A DNA stretch of 29,432 nt, taken from contig CABQJX010000021.1 in the NCBI GenBank assembly GCA_902464595.1, positions 1 to 29,432 of the forward strand, in the 5' to 3' direction. Position 1 is the stretch's first letter. Each line of letters opens with the position of its first letter. This DNA is from an uncultured Lachnoclostridium sp. (GTDB lineage Bacteria; Bacillota; Clostridia; Lachnospirales; Lachnospiraceae). The position numbers and the translations under genes were made by a program. The notes under the pieces were generated by a model, which saw nothing but the letters and a program-made list of their open reading frames with translations, made no database searches and had not been told where the DNA came from. Positions 7,662 through 17,161 of the stretch are shown in pieces.

Positions 7662-9011
7662 CTATATATTTTTTCTCAGTAACCACCTTTTATCTTTCTT
7701 TGTTCTTCCAAAGGAATGCAGCCCTGAAAGAGGCAGGATTACCCTGAATCGGATCCAGGTTCCATCTGCACTCTCTGCCTGAACACTGCCCCCATGTGCC
7801 TCGGCAGCTGCCTGCACGATCGACAGCCCAATCCCGCTTCCTCCTGTATTTCGGGATCGTGAACTGTCCGGACGGTAAAACCGCTCAAATAACTGCCCTA
7901 AATGGGAAATATGTTCCAGCTGGCAGGTGTTATATACCTCAATAAAGACTTTTTTGTGCCTTTTATATAGGTCTAATGAAATTCTTCCTTCTGCGTCTGA
8001 ATACTTCAGAGCATTGTCCAGAAGAAGGGATACCATCTGTTTTATCAATCCTGGATCTCCCTCCATCCAAACGTCATCTTCAATAGACTGGGAATACTTC
8101 TTTTTTCTCGCCTCTGCCAGGGACGAAAAAGGTTCCGACAGCTCCCATACACAGTCACTGACAGAAAACTTCTGTTTTTCTGGCAGCGGACGCTCCTCAT
8201 CCAATCTTGAAAGCATCACTAAATCCTCTGTCAGCTTTGCCAGCCTTTTGGTTTGGCGCTTTATATTCTCTACCCACTCATCTTCCCCATACTCCATAGC
8301 AATGATGTCCACACTAGTAGAAATAGAAGTAAGAGGAGTTTTCAGCTCATGGCTTGCATCCGTTATAAACCGCTTCTGCCGTTCTATATTTTTGAGATAA
8401 GGATGGATCGCTTTTCTTGAAAAAAGAGCTACCAACAAAAATACCACAAAAAGGATTCCTCCCGCAGCTGCAAAGGAGATAAGCAGAAGTGTCTCCATGA
8501 AGTCAAGCTCCCGGCTCACATTTAAAAAAATTACGGTTTTCCGTTCTTCCTCTTCAAACACCCGATAGCGGTATTGATCCAAATACCCTTTCTCCTGTCC
8601 TCTTTTTAAAGCTGTGATCCCGTAATCAGAGGCTTCTGCTTCCGACACAGAGGCAATAAAGTCCATCCCCACTTCCTGTACTGTTCCGTCCTCCTTGATA
8701 CGAACAATAAAAAAACGGGTAATAAAAGGAAGTTCTTGGTTTTCCTCCTGTCCTGACGGATGAGGGCCTCCTTTTTCTTGAAACCCAAAAAATAATCTCT
8801 GTTTTTGCCTGTTCGCTTCAGAATCATGATCCGGAGGTTTCATAGGCTCTTTTCCATTTTCATATCCCCATATATCCATAATCACATGATCCTGATGTTC
8901 CGTGGTAACCATATAATTCCAAACATTGATCATGGTCAAGATCACTGCCATAACCACAGATACCGCTGCCATGGCCGCCATAATGAAACGTCTCTGCATG
9001 CGCCTTAACAT
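7662..9011 (-). CDS. Two-component sensor histidine kinase
   Basis: Membrane sensor that phosphorylates the response regulator encoded just upstream. The 449 residues show a first helix (about 9-31), an extracellular sensor part (about 32-172), a second helix (about 173-197), the phosphoacceptor box with His221 (DASHELKTPLTS), the N box with Asn333 (LLDNALKYSD) and the G2 box GSGIGLSI (391-398). The usual D-N-G-P-G of the G1 box is degenerate (about 359-364), as in some Clostridia kinases. The ATG at 9011 has GGAGGAAAT just upstream and overlaps the regulator stop by 7 bp; a longer reading from 9110 would overlap far more and lacks a ribosome site. Likely target is the SLH/efflux operon next to it. 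The signal is unknown. Confidence 0.93.
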   Translation of the reverse strand: MLRRMQRRFIMAAMAAVSVVMAVILTMINVWNYMVTTEHQDHVIMDIWGYENGKEPMKPPDHDSEANRQKQRLFFGFQEKGGPHPSGQEENQELPFITRFFIVRIKEDGTVQEVGMDFIASVSEAEASDYGITALKRGQEKGYLDQYRYRVFEEEERKTVIFLNVSRELDFMETLLLISFAAAGGILFVVFLLVALFSRKAIHPYLKNIERQKRFITDASHELKTPLTSISTSVDIIAMEYGEDEWVENIKRQTKRLAKLTEDLVMLSRLDEERPLPEKQKFSVSDCVWELSEPFSSLAEARKKKYSQSIEDDVWMEGDPGLIKQMVSLLLDNALKYSDAEGRISLDLYKRHKKVFIEVYNTCQLEHISHLGQLFERFYRPDSSRSRNTGGSGIGLSIVQAAAEAHGGSVQAESADGTWIRFRVILPLSGLHSFGRTKKDKRWLLRKNI

Positions 9012-9679
9012 ATTTCCTCCAAAGAATATCCAGCCCCACGAACCGTTTGTATTTCCACATCTGCTCCCAGAATTTTTAATTTTTTCCGTAAAAATCCGAT
9101 GTAAGTCCACACCACATCCATCTCTGTATCTGTTTCACGTCCCCAAATCTTTTCCATCAAATGAGAAGTCGAAAAAACATATCTGGGATGGGAAAAAAAT
9201 AGTTCCATTAACTGATATTCTTTATTATTAAGGCGGATCCTGCCTCCATTTGCTGAGAGTTCAAAACGGTTACAGTCCAAACTAGTATTTCCTGCTTTCA
9301 AAATCCTCTCTGCATAATTTTCACTCCTTCTTCCCAATGCCCGGATCCTGGCCATAAGCTCACTGGCTGCAAATGGTTTTGTCAAATAATCATCAGCTCC
9401 CGCATCCAGCCCCGCAACACGATCCTCAATCTCTGATTTTGCTGTAAGCAGCAGTACCGGAACTGCCATTTTCTCCCGCCGCATAAGAGCCAGAACCTCA
9501 AGCCCGCTCTTTCCCGGCATCATAATGTCAAGAACCACTACATCATAACGGGTCTGCTGCAGATAGTCCCAGGCATCATCTCCACTGTGGACGATGTCCA
9601 CCGAATATTTCTGTTTTTCCAGCAATACCTTTAGCGCCCTGGCAATCTCTATCTCGTCCTCTGCGATCAGTATCTTCAT
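9005..9679 (-). CDS. Response regulator, OmpR/PhoB family
   Basis: Cytosolic DNA-binding regulator of 224 residues. Receiver domain (about 1-115) with acidic pocket Glu7/Asp8, phosphoacceptor Asp51 (VVLDIMMPG), Thr79 and Lys101 (LTKPF). Winged-helix output domain (about 127-224) with the characteristic VWTYIGFLRKKL recognition region and the VRGAGYSL hairpin. Start ATG at 9679 with AAGGTGG upstream. It is co-transcribed with the overlapping kinase and probably with the lipoprotein gene 87 bp upstream. VanR-like in general pattern, but the target is inferred from location only. Confidence 0.95.
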   Translation of the reverse strand: MKILIAEDEIEIARALKVLLEKQKYSVDIVHSGDDAWDYLQQTRYDVVVLDIMMPGKSGLEVLALMRREKMAVPVLLLTAKSEIEDRVAGLDAGADDYLTKPFAASELMARIRALGRRSENYAERILKAGNTSLDCNRFELSANGGRIRLNNKEYQLMELFFSHPRYVFSTSHLMEKIWGRETDTEMDVVWTYIGFLRKKLKILGADVEIQTVRGAGYSLEEIC

Positions 9680-9766
9680 TCACATGTTCCACCTTTCTGA
9701 AAAAGCTATTGTTCCTTTCAGATTTCCTCCCGATATAGCGGGATAGCCATTTCTCCGGCCACAAAG

Positions 9767-10393
9767 CTACTTTTCTGTCGTTCCCAGATAATTGATCCCC
9801 TCTCCATCCACCACATAGCTGCCAAGAAATTCCTCCTTTTCCGAGTGATAGATAAAATCGGTCACTCTATATCTGGCCGTCCGTACATCACGAAGCATAA
9901 TATGCAATTTTTCTTGTTCGTCGGTCCAGACATCTGCCTCAGGCATTCCAAGCTGAACGGTTTCATCAAACAGCAGATAGGAATCTTGACCGCAAATTGC
10001 CTGAATCGTAAAACGGCATCGATCATCCATTGCCAATTCTCCATTTATCAGCATATCCTCCTGCACAAAAGCTTGAAGCTCCCATTCTTTTTCTTCATAC
10101 ATGAAGGGGCATGAGGAATACAATACCATATTTTTCAAAGAATCTGGTTCTTTTTCCTGTCTGGCTGCTATAACCTCTGGCTGCTGGACCTCCGCCCTAA
10201 CATCAGCTCCGTCAGACAACTCCTCTTCTTCCGCAAAAATGTAACCTGACTCTCCCTCTAAATCGCTGTCTGCCTTTCTTATTTCTTCCGTTTGGCTCTT
10301 CCGGTCGGCATCTGTATCATAGTCCTGGCATCCAGAAATAAAAAGGGCTAAACACACGGCGGCCAGGCTTACTCTAAGACTATATTTTCTCAT
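9767..10393 (-). CDS. Putative lipoprotein preceding a two-component system
   Basis: Predicted surface lipoprotein of 208 residues. The lipobox FISGC places the lipidated cysteine at residue 22, followed by an acidic, low-complexity linker (about 25-85) and a compact C-terminal domain (about 95-205) with beta-strand character that I cannot assign to a family. The start is the ATG at 10393, with GGAGGGAAGAAT immediately upstream; an in-frame ORF extending to 10537 has no ribosome site and would bury the signal peptide. A promoter lies at 10443-10470. It is on the same strand as and 87 bp ahead of the response regulator, so it could be a ligand-sensing partner of the kinase (inference). Confidence 0.75.
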   Translation of the reverse strand: MRKYSLRVSLAAVCLALFISGCQDYDTDADRKSQTEEIRKADSDLEGESGYIFAEEEELSDGADVRAEVQQPEVIAARQEKEPDSLKNMVLYSSCPFMYEEKEWELQAFVQEDMLINGELAMDDRCRFTIQAICGQDSYLLFDETVQLGMPEADVWTDEQEKLHIMLRDVRTARYRVTDFIYHSEKEEFLGSYVVDGEGINYLGTTEK

Positions 10394-10442
10394 ATTCTTC
10401 CCTCCTCCATCAAAATCTGTTATCCCTGCTGTATCTTCTTTC

Positions 10443-10470
10443 ATCATATAATAAATTTGAATAATTGCAA
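10443..10470 (-). promoter_or_regulatory. Sigma-A promoter of the lipoprotein / two-component operon
   Basis: Minus strand TTGCAA (10465-10470), 16-bp spacer, TATGAT (10443-10448), about 50 bp before the lipoprotein start. Confidence 0.6.
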
Positions 10471-10590
10471 CCACCTTAAACCCCTTTATTTTCTTCAAAA
10501 GCTTCATTCCGAATGCAAAAAACGATGAAACGATCAAAGTAAGGATTACAGCATAGCGGCAGGTTATACCGCAAGAAAAATGAATTAACC

Positions 10591-10620
10591 TTGAATTGCT
10601 CTCCCATCGCGTGTTATGAT
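10591..10620 (+). promoter_or_regulatory. Promoter of the YesM-like kinase gene
   Basis: TTGAAT (10591-10596), 18-bp spacer, TATGAT (10615-10620) preceded by TGT, giving an extended -10. It covers the ATG at 10616, which rules that codon out as a start. No catabolite-response dyad was seen nearby. Confidence 0.6.
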
Positions 10621-10648
10621 TGAAAAAACATACATAAGAGGTAAGGAC

Positions 10649-12415
10649 ATGAAACCAATATTTAAAAGCAGTTTGATCAAAGATGTGGTCATCAGCTATG
10701 TCTGTATGATCGTCTTCCCTGTCATGATCATCTTGGGAATGGTATTTCTATTGGCAGGAAGATATATCTACCGAGCTGCTACAGAGTCCGTAACCGTAAC
10801 CCAGCAGTCAGTTCTGGAATTATATAAAGAAGAAGTCCGAAGCTCTGCCCTGGCCCTGTCTCGGATCGTCAATATGAATGGCGGTACTACTATAAAGGAG
10901 GCCGCCGGTTATGATGCCCAAAAACAGAAACAAGCTATGGAACAGTTATATACCATGTATCAGATGCTGGCTGCTCCCGAGTATAAGATCCTGGACATTC
11001 ACATTTACCGGAAAAACGGCACTGCCATCATACCGAAAGGTGAGATGAGATACAGTGTAGGCGAAATCCGACAGAAGGAATGGTATCAGACAGCGCTCAG
11101 CCAGCCGGGCCTGATCCACACCTCTTTAGCAGAGGAAGATTATTTCTACCGCATCCGTTCCTCTCAGGAAATTCTGGAGATATCTGCCTATGCTCCCAAG
11201 GAAGATACGGAAGCGGAAGAACAGGAAACCTCTGTCTTATAAACAGCCAGGGCAGCATAATAGCTGATCCCAGCCACAAGGCTCAGCTCCCCTCTGCTGT
11301 CACAGAAAAAATCCGGCAGTTTGCAAATGACCATTTTTCTTCTGGAACCAGACAGCAAATTTCATACCATGGCATACGCTATATGATTCTGCCATTACCT
11401 GAGCCAGGCTATTATCTTGTTAGTATCGTTAATGAGACTTCCCTCTTTGGACACTTTACCTTGTTCTCGCTCATCAGCATGGCAATCATTCTGTGTGTTG
11501 TCCTCATGTTCATTTTTTATTTCAAATGGTACATGAACCGATTGCTGATCCCACTCGGTCATCTGACAGACGGTATGAAGGAGGTGGAGCACCGCAACCT
11601 GGACACACAGGTAGAAATGTGCAGACAGCAGGATATTGCCCGGATGATATCCACCTTTAACAACATGGTAAAACAGATCAAAAGGCTGATCCGCGATAAG
11701 GAACAGGCAGAGAAGGAAAAATATCAGGAGGAGCTCCATACTCTCCAGTCCCAAATGAATCCTCATTTTCTCATGAACACGCTAAACACATTAAAATTCA
11801 TGGCCATTTCCGCCCACATATACCGGGATGCAGGATATGGTGATGGCTCTGGAAAATATTCTCGCAGCGGTGTTAAACCGGGATGGCGGATTCTATACCG
11901 TCAAAGATGAACAATCTGTACTGAATAGCTATATCTATATCATGCAGTTCCGTTACATGGACAGCTTTGAAGTGGAAACGGAATGGAACCCTGGGATCCT
12001 GGACTGCAAAGTACCCAAGCTAATCCTTCAGCCCATTGTTGAAAACTGCATCACACACGGTTTTGAGAATCTGGGAGAAGGTCTTGGGAAAATAATGATC
12101 ACAGGAACCATACGAGACGGAAACCTGGTCTTTGAGATTACAGATAATGGGAAGGGGATGGATCAAGATACCATCCAACAAATCCTTTCCAATCCTGAGA
12201 GATCAGAACCCTCTGAACACCCACACCGCCGTACGATTGGTGTAAGCAACACAGACCGGCGTCTGAAACTTAATTTTGGCCCTAAATACGGTGTTTCCAT
12301 CGAATCAAAGCTAGGATCTTATACCAAGGTCACATTGACCCTGCCAGTCATAAGAAATGCTGTCAAAGGTAATACAAAAAAGGATGAGAGTCATGTATAC
12401 AGTATTAATCGCTGA
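10649..12415 (+). pseudogene. YesM/LytS-type sensor histidine kinase, broken by two frameshifts
   Basis: Would be the membrane sensor for the sugar-uptake locus downstream. Start at 10649 (GAGG 7 nt upstream). All parts of the family are present but in three frames: first helix (about 10670-10770) and extracellular domain in frame 1 up to a TAA at 11240; rest of the sensor domain, second helix (about 11450-11530), HAMP and the His_kinase motif QMNPHFLMNTL in frame 2; then the ATPase domain with LQPIVENC (N box) and EITDNGKGMD (G1) in frame 3 to 12415. Frame 1 to 2 is repaired by one extra base near 11236 (giving SVLINSQG), frame 2 to 3 by two bases in the TATA run near 11817-11822 (giving AHIYTGMQDM). 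Both look like contraction of very short repeats. No remaining segment could act alone. The end overlaps the regulator start by 23 bp. Confidence 0.85.
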
Positions 12416-13960
12416 TGATGAGACAATTGTAAGAATGATGCTTAGTTCCATGATCGACTGGGAAGAAATGGAGCTCAAACTGGCCACCTGCGTTTCCAAC
12501 GGCCGTGAAGCTCTCTCCTACCTGGAGCAGCATCCTGTGGATATCCTATCACAGATATCCAGATGCCAGTCATAGACGGTCTGGAACTGATACGGCAGGT
12601 AAAGAAATTCCATACCCAGCCTGAAATCCTGGTCCTCAGCGCATACAATGATTTTCCCTATGTTCGCCAGGCCTTTAAACTGGGCATTTACGATTACTGC
12701 CTGAAGCGGGAAATCCATGAGGAGATGCTAAAACATCATTTGTCCAATATGAAACAGCTTCTGTCACAAAAGGGCAGGGTTCAGACTGCTGGCTGCAATC
12801 CGGTAAAGAATCGGAAGCAGCTCCTCACTCAGCTTCTTTGCGGGGAACTGGAACCAGAAGCAGCTGAACTTCCTGACTGTTATTATATCGTCTGTTTCTC
12901 CATTCAGAAATATCAGGAAATTAGAAAAAATTTTGGCAGCGATTTTGACAAAAATTTCCATACATCACTATTAAACTTAGCTGGACAGATTTCACAGATC
13001 ACAAACCACGGCGCGATTGTTCCAGATCATATGACCAATCTAGTCATGGTCTATGAAGCAAGCCCCTGGGATAACCAGGAGCAGTCTTTAGAAAGCCTTC
13101 TGCGAGTCTGCCGGCGTCTCCTCAATGCTTGGAAAAACTACATGAATGTGGAGGCCTCTGCAGCAGTAAGCAGCCTGGCTCAATCCCCCTTTAGCTTTGA
13201 GGACAAACTGTCTGAAGCCACCATAAACCTGACCATGAAATATGTCATGAAAACCCAGAACCTCTTTTCTGCCCTGGACTATCCCCGTTTTTCCCCAATG
13301 GACGCAATGGCCCAGGGAAACGAGTTCCAGGAAGTTATCCAGGCTTTAAAATCCAATAACGCAATAACCTTTGAGTCTGCCCGTTCCCTGCTCCTGGTCC
13401 GCATACAGAAATCCCCAGTTCAACAAGCCAGCCGTCTGGCTCTCTATCTGGCTTACCATATCGCCGCCTCCCTGGTTCATCAACTGGAGGATACCGATTA
13501 TATATACAGCGCCAATCTTTTGGAAGATATATCCAGATTGAAGACCAGTCAGGAAGTATGCATATGGACTGTAAATTTTCTCAGCGACATGAGACGCTAT
13601 GTACAATTCCACTATCAGTTTAACTTTCCCGACGAGATAGCACGGGCTATTAATTATATTGACAGCCACTACTATAATCCAGATCTGACGCTTTATGAAG
13701 TAGCCTCAGAAGCAGGCTTTAGTGAAAAATATTTTAGTACCCTTTTCAGCCGGAAAATGGGTATGTCCTTTTCCAACTATATGAAACATCTGCGCATACA
13801 CCATGCCAAGATCATGTTAAAAGAAACCAGCATGAAGCTCAAGGAAATAAGTGAGGCAGTGGGTTACAACAGCGTAGAATATTTTGTGCGGGTATTTTCC
13901 GCCCAAGAAGGGATGAGCCCTTCCTCCTATCGTAAAAAGAACCGTACCTTTGTACAGTGA
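12393..13960 (+). pseudogene. YesN-type AraC response regulator, frameshifted at the phosphorylation site
   Basis: Would be the DNA-binding partner of the preceding kinase. The start MYTVLIADDE at 12393 has AAAGG 9 nt upstream. The receiver domain is read to about 12549 and then goes out of frame, ending at a TAG near 12575; the rest of the protein, from MPVIDG on, is open from 12563 to 13960. One additional A near 12549 would give DILITDIQMPVIDG, restoring the phosphoacceptor Asp. The remainder is intact: a central helical region and a C-terminal AraC-type double helix-turn-helix (about 13625-13950) with ISEAVGYNSVEYFVRVFS and GMSPSSYR. As it stands only a receiver-less fragment could be made, and it lacks a clear ribosome site. 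Confidence 0.85.
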
Positions 13961-13976
13961 ATCAAACCTTTTTTCA

Positions 13977-14005
13977 TTGTTTTCATTCATTGGAATTGTT
14001 ACACT
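13977..14005 (+). promoter_or_regulatory. Possible promoter of the sugar-transport operon
   Basis: TTGTTT (13977-13982), 17 bp, TACACT (14000-14005) with an upstream TG for an extended -10. A weak match, but it is the only candidate in the 77 bp between the broken regulator and the binding-protein gene, where no terminator is visible. Confidence 0.4.
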
Positions 14006-14037
14006 GAATTTGAAAAACAATCACAAAGGAGGAAGCT

Positions 14038-15414
14038 ATGAGAAAGAAAAGATATTTGTTAGGTGCAATGGTTCTTACAGCTGCTCTGGCAGCCACAGGC
14101 TGCGGCAGCGGCACACCTTCTGGTTCACAGGATGCAGGAAACGCCGGAGATCAGGAAAGATCAGTCAGCAGCTCTGGCAGCACGGATAATGAGATAGACA
14201 AAAATATCTCCTGTACTCTTACCTTGGCCACCTGGGATGTGGCAGCTGCAAAAACCTTTGAGGAACTGGACATGGAAGCTCGTTTCCAGGAGCTCTATCC
14301 AAATGTAGAGATTGACATCGAAGAATTTAACGCAGAACCGGAGTATTTCAATTCCATGAAGATCCGCTCCTCTGCCTCTGAGCTTCCCGACCTTATGTTC
14401 CACAAATCCGACAGCATGAACCAGTATTCCGAGTACCTGGTAGATCTGACGGACACAGAAGCTAATAAAAATAACCAGATTGCCTCTGAATATGCAGTGG
14501 ATGGCAAGGTTCTGGGAATACCGGACCGCAAGGCAAACGATTATGTATATTATTGGACAGACATGTTTGAGGAGGCAGGAGTGGAAGTTCCTGAAACTTG
14601 GGATGAGTTTGTTGAGGTAAGTGTAAAACTTCAGGAGCATTTCGGTTCTCAAGATCCGGATTTCGGCGCAATCTGCATGGGTGCTAAAGACGCATGGCCC
14701 ACCTATCCTCTGATGGAATATGGTCCCGCCGCCCAGAGTGGAAATGGGTATTACTGGGATGCTATGACAAAGGAAGATGCTCCTTTTGCTGAGGGCACTG
14801 ATATCCACACGGTCTACGGCAAAATTTATAATCTGTTCCAGAAAGGCGTACTGGGAAAAGATCCCTTAGGTATCACATACGATCAGAGCCGCGCCCTCTT
14901 TGCCAAGAAAAAAAGCGCTATGACCTTAAACAGCCCTATGTTCCTCACCGCCTATAAAGCTGACGGATATGACACTGCTGGTATGTCCACCTTCTACCTT
15001 CCATTCCGTGACAATCGTGAGGAGGAATTTAACCTTGTAACTCAGGGAGACTGTTTCTTAACAGTCACCAACAATTCTGAAAATCCTGAGGTAGCAAAAG
15101 CATTCCTGGAGTTCTACTTCAGCGAGGCCTGGTATCCTGACTATATCGCTTCCATCAGCAGTGACAGCACCATGACTCCGTATGCTAAAGACCTGGATCC
15201 TGTACTTCAGACTGCCTCCAAGCTTCATCCTGAAGTAAAATTTGTGACCTATGGTGCTGGCGCCAGCGATTTTATTAACATGGTATCTGAGACCAAGTTT
15301 GACTGCAAACAGCTGGGTGTGGAGATGCTGACAGACGGCTTTGATTACGCAAAGCGCTGTAAAGAACTGAACCAGACCTGGACGGAAGCCAGAAGTAAAC
15401 TAGGCCTTAAATAG
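14038..15414 (+). CDS. Carbohydrate ABC transporter substrate-binding lipoprotein (family 1)
   Basis: Extracellular solute-binding protein of 458 residues that delivers an oligosaccharide or sugar to the two permeases that follow. Signal peptide with lipobox ATGC puts the lipidated Cys at 22, followed by a Gly/Ser-rich linker to about 45 and the two-lobed binding fold. Motifs typical of the family are visible: LATWD at the first strand, PNVEIDIE, VPETWDEF about 170-180, and the Gly/aromatic-rich hinge. Ribosome site AAAGGAGGAAGCT directly before the ATG. First gene of an intact operon with permeases 11 bp downstream. No ATPase gene is present, which is usual where a shared MsmK-type ATPase is used. 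Confidence 0.93.
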   Translation: MRKKRYLLGAMVLTAALAATGCGSGTPSGSQDAGNAGDQERSVSSSGSTDNEIDKNISCTLTLATWDVAAAKTFEELDMEARFQELYPNVEIDIEEFNAEPEYFNSMKIRSSASELPDLMFHKSDSMNQYSEYLVDLTDTEANKNNQIASEYAVDGKVLGIPDRKANDYVYYWTDMFEEAGVEVPETWDEFVEVSVKLQEHFGSQDPDFGAICMGAKDAWPTYPLMEYGPAAQSGNGYYWDAMTKEDAPFAEGTDIHTVYGKIYNLFQKGVLGKDPLGITYDQSRALFAKKKSAMTLNSPMFLTAYKADGYDTAGMSTFYLPFRDNREEEFNLVTQGDCFLTVTNNSENPEVAKAFLEFYFSEAWYPDYIASISSDSTMTPYAKDLDPVLQTASKLHPEVKFVTYGAGASDFINMVSETKFDCKQLGVEMLTDGFDYAKRCKELNQTWTEARSKLGLK

Positions 15415-15424
15415 GAGGACGTTC

Positions 15425-16324
15425 ATGAACAGGCTCAACCGAAAAAGACTTATCTTTTTAAGCCTGTCCCTAGCAGTTCCGGTCATTCTGTTATGTGTAT
15501 TTGTAGTTTATCCATTCTGGGAGCTCATTCATATGAGCTTCCTGGAATGGGACGGCGTTGCTTCCGTCCGAACTTTTATAGGATTTGGCAATTACACACA
15601 GCTTTTTTTCAAATCCCCGGAATTCTGGCAGGCTTTCCGCAACAATTTAACATATCTCCTTATACACGGAATCATGATGCCTGTGGAGCTGGTGTTGGCA
15701 GTGATGCTCTCCAGCAAATTTAAAGGCTCAGGTTTTGTCAAGGCTATCATCTTTCTCCCCTTTATTATCAACGGTGTAGGTATCTCCTACTCCTTTTCCT
15801 ACTTTTTTTCGCCTGTAGAGGGCGGCTTTAACTATATTCTGACCAAACTGGGTATGGAAGGGCTGATCCATAACTGGCTGTCTGACCCGAAAATCGTGAA
15901 TTACGTACTGGCATCCGTATCAATCTGGCGGTATATGGGCTTTCACATCGTACTATTTATGGCAGGCCTCTCATCTGTGCCAAAAGATATGATGGAAGCT
16001 GCTGTAGTAGACGGCGCCAACGCATGGCAGCGTTTGAGATATATCCAGCTTCCAGCCATCCGGACTGTCATTGACTTCATGCTCTTTGATGTTATCAACG
16101 GCAGCCTGCAGATGTTCGACATTCCTTATATCATGACCGCAGGCGGGCCTGATGGTGCATCCAACACATTTTCCATTTATACCATCGATACAGCCTTCAA
16201 ATACAATAACTTCGGAATGGCTTCTTCTATGGCTGTTATCATGATATTCATGATCGTGGGGGTACAGATTGCCCAACGTTTCATCACAAATCATCTGAGA
16301 AGGAGGGATCGGTATGGCGCATAA
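15425..16324 (+). CDS. Sugar ABC transporter permease, MalF/UgpA type
   Basis: Integral-membrane half of the sugar importer; 299 residues with about six helices. The cytoplasmic EAA loop that docks the ATPase is visible at residue 191 onward (EAAVVDGANAWQRLRYIQLP). Start ATG at 15425 follows AGGAGG and lies 10 bp after the binding-protein stop. Overlaps the next permease by 11 bp. Intact. Confidence 0.95.
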   Translation: MNRLNRKRLIFLSLSLAVPVILLCVFVVYPFWELIHMSFLEWDGVASVRTFIGFGNYTQLFFKSPEFWQAFRNNLTYLLIHGIMMPVELVLAVMLSSKFKGSGFVKAIIFLPFIINGVGISYSFSYFFSPVEGGFNYILTKLGMEGLIHNWLSDPKIVNYVLASVSIWRYMGFHIVLFMAGLSSVPKDMMEAAVVDGANAWQRLRYIQLPAIRTVIDFMLFDVINGSLQMFDIPYIMTAGGPDGASNTFSIYTIDTAFKYNNFGMASSMAVIMIFMIVGVQIAQRFITNHLRRRDRYGA

Positions 16325-17144
16325 AAAATTATCTCTGGCAGCAAAATACGCGGTTTCATTCCTCCTGGTCCTTATGGTTTTTCTGCCTCTTTTGGTGACC
16401 ATCGTAAGCTCTCTAAAAATTCCCGGAAGTCTGGATGCTCAGTCTCCATTATGGATTTCAGCCAAGGATATGACTCTTGACAACTATCTAAGCGTATTCA
16501 AGGAACGGTATCTTGTCAGAGCATTTACCAATACCATTAAGATTGTTGCTGTCAGCATCTTTTTTAATGTCCTGGTAGGATCGATCACCGCCTATTGTCT
16601 GGAACGATTTGAATTTCGTTTTAAAAAGATCATCTATATTCTGTTTTATCTGGCCATGATGGTTCCCACTAATATTGTGGAAATCGCCAGGTTCCAGGTC
16701 ATCCGGGGCATGGGACTTTATAATACCCTGGGAGCACCTATCGTCATATATATTGCAGCCAATTTGATGCAGCTGTATATTTACCGGCAGTTCATCAGCG
16801 GTATTTCCGTTTCACTGGATGAAAGCGCTATGTTAGACGGCTGCGGTTATTTCAGGATATTTGCGCAGATCATCTTCCCGCTTTTAACACCAGCTACAGC
16901 CACCCTTGTCATTATTAAGACGGTGTCTATTGTCAATGACATGTATATCCCCTATCTGTATATGCCAAAAAACCAAAATAAGACCCTGACCACCTTTCTC
17001 ATGCGATATGCAGGTGCACAGCAAAATTCCTGGCCTCTGCTTGCCGCCGGGATCATCGTAGTGGCCCTTCCCACTGTACTTCTGTATATCTTTTTCCAGA
17101 AGTACATCATAGAAGGGATCACGGCAGGCGCCGTAAAAGAATAA
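16314..17144 (+). CDS. Sugar ABC transporter permease, MalG/UgpE type
   Basis: Second membrane half of the importer; 276 residues, six helices, EAA-loop equivalent at residue 170 onward (ESAMLDGCGYFRIFAQIIFP). The start at 16314 has GGAGGGATCGGT upstream and overlaps the previous gene. Intact and 17 bp from the glycosidase gene. Confidence 0.95.
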   Translation: MAHKKLSLAAKYAVSFLLVLMVFLPLLVTIVSSLKIPGSLDAQSPLWISAKDMTLDNYLSVFKERYLVRAFTNTIKIVAVSIFFNVLVGSITAYCLERFEFRFKKIIYILFYLAMMVPTNIVEIARFQVIRGMGLYNTLGAPIVIYIAANLMQLYIYRQFISGISVSLDESAMLDGCGYFRIFAQIIFPLLTPATATLVIIKTVSIVNDMYIPYLYMPKNQNKTLTTFLMRYAGAQQNSWPLLAAGIIVVALPTVLLYIFFQKYIIEGITAGAVKE

Positions 17145-17161
17145 AAGGAGATAAATTAATT

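Noticed and set aside
9012..9110. Longer start for the histidine kinase
   Set aside because: It would overlap the regulator gene by over 100 bp and has no ribosome site; GGAGGAAAT fits the ATG at 9011.
10616..10648. Upstream ATG at 10616 for the YesM-like kinase
   Set aside because: It overlaps the -10 box and has no ribosome site.
14161..14808. 215-residue minus-strand open frame inside the sugar-binding protein gene
   Set aside because: Shadow of an intact, well-recognised gene on the other strand.
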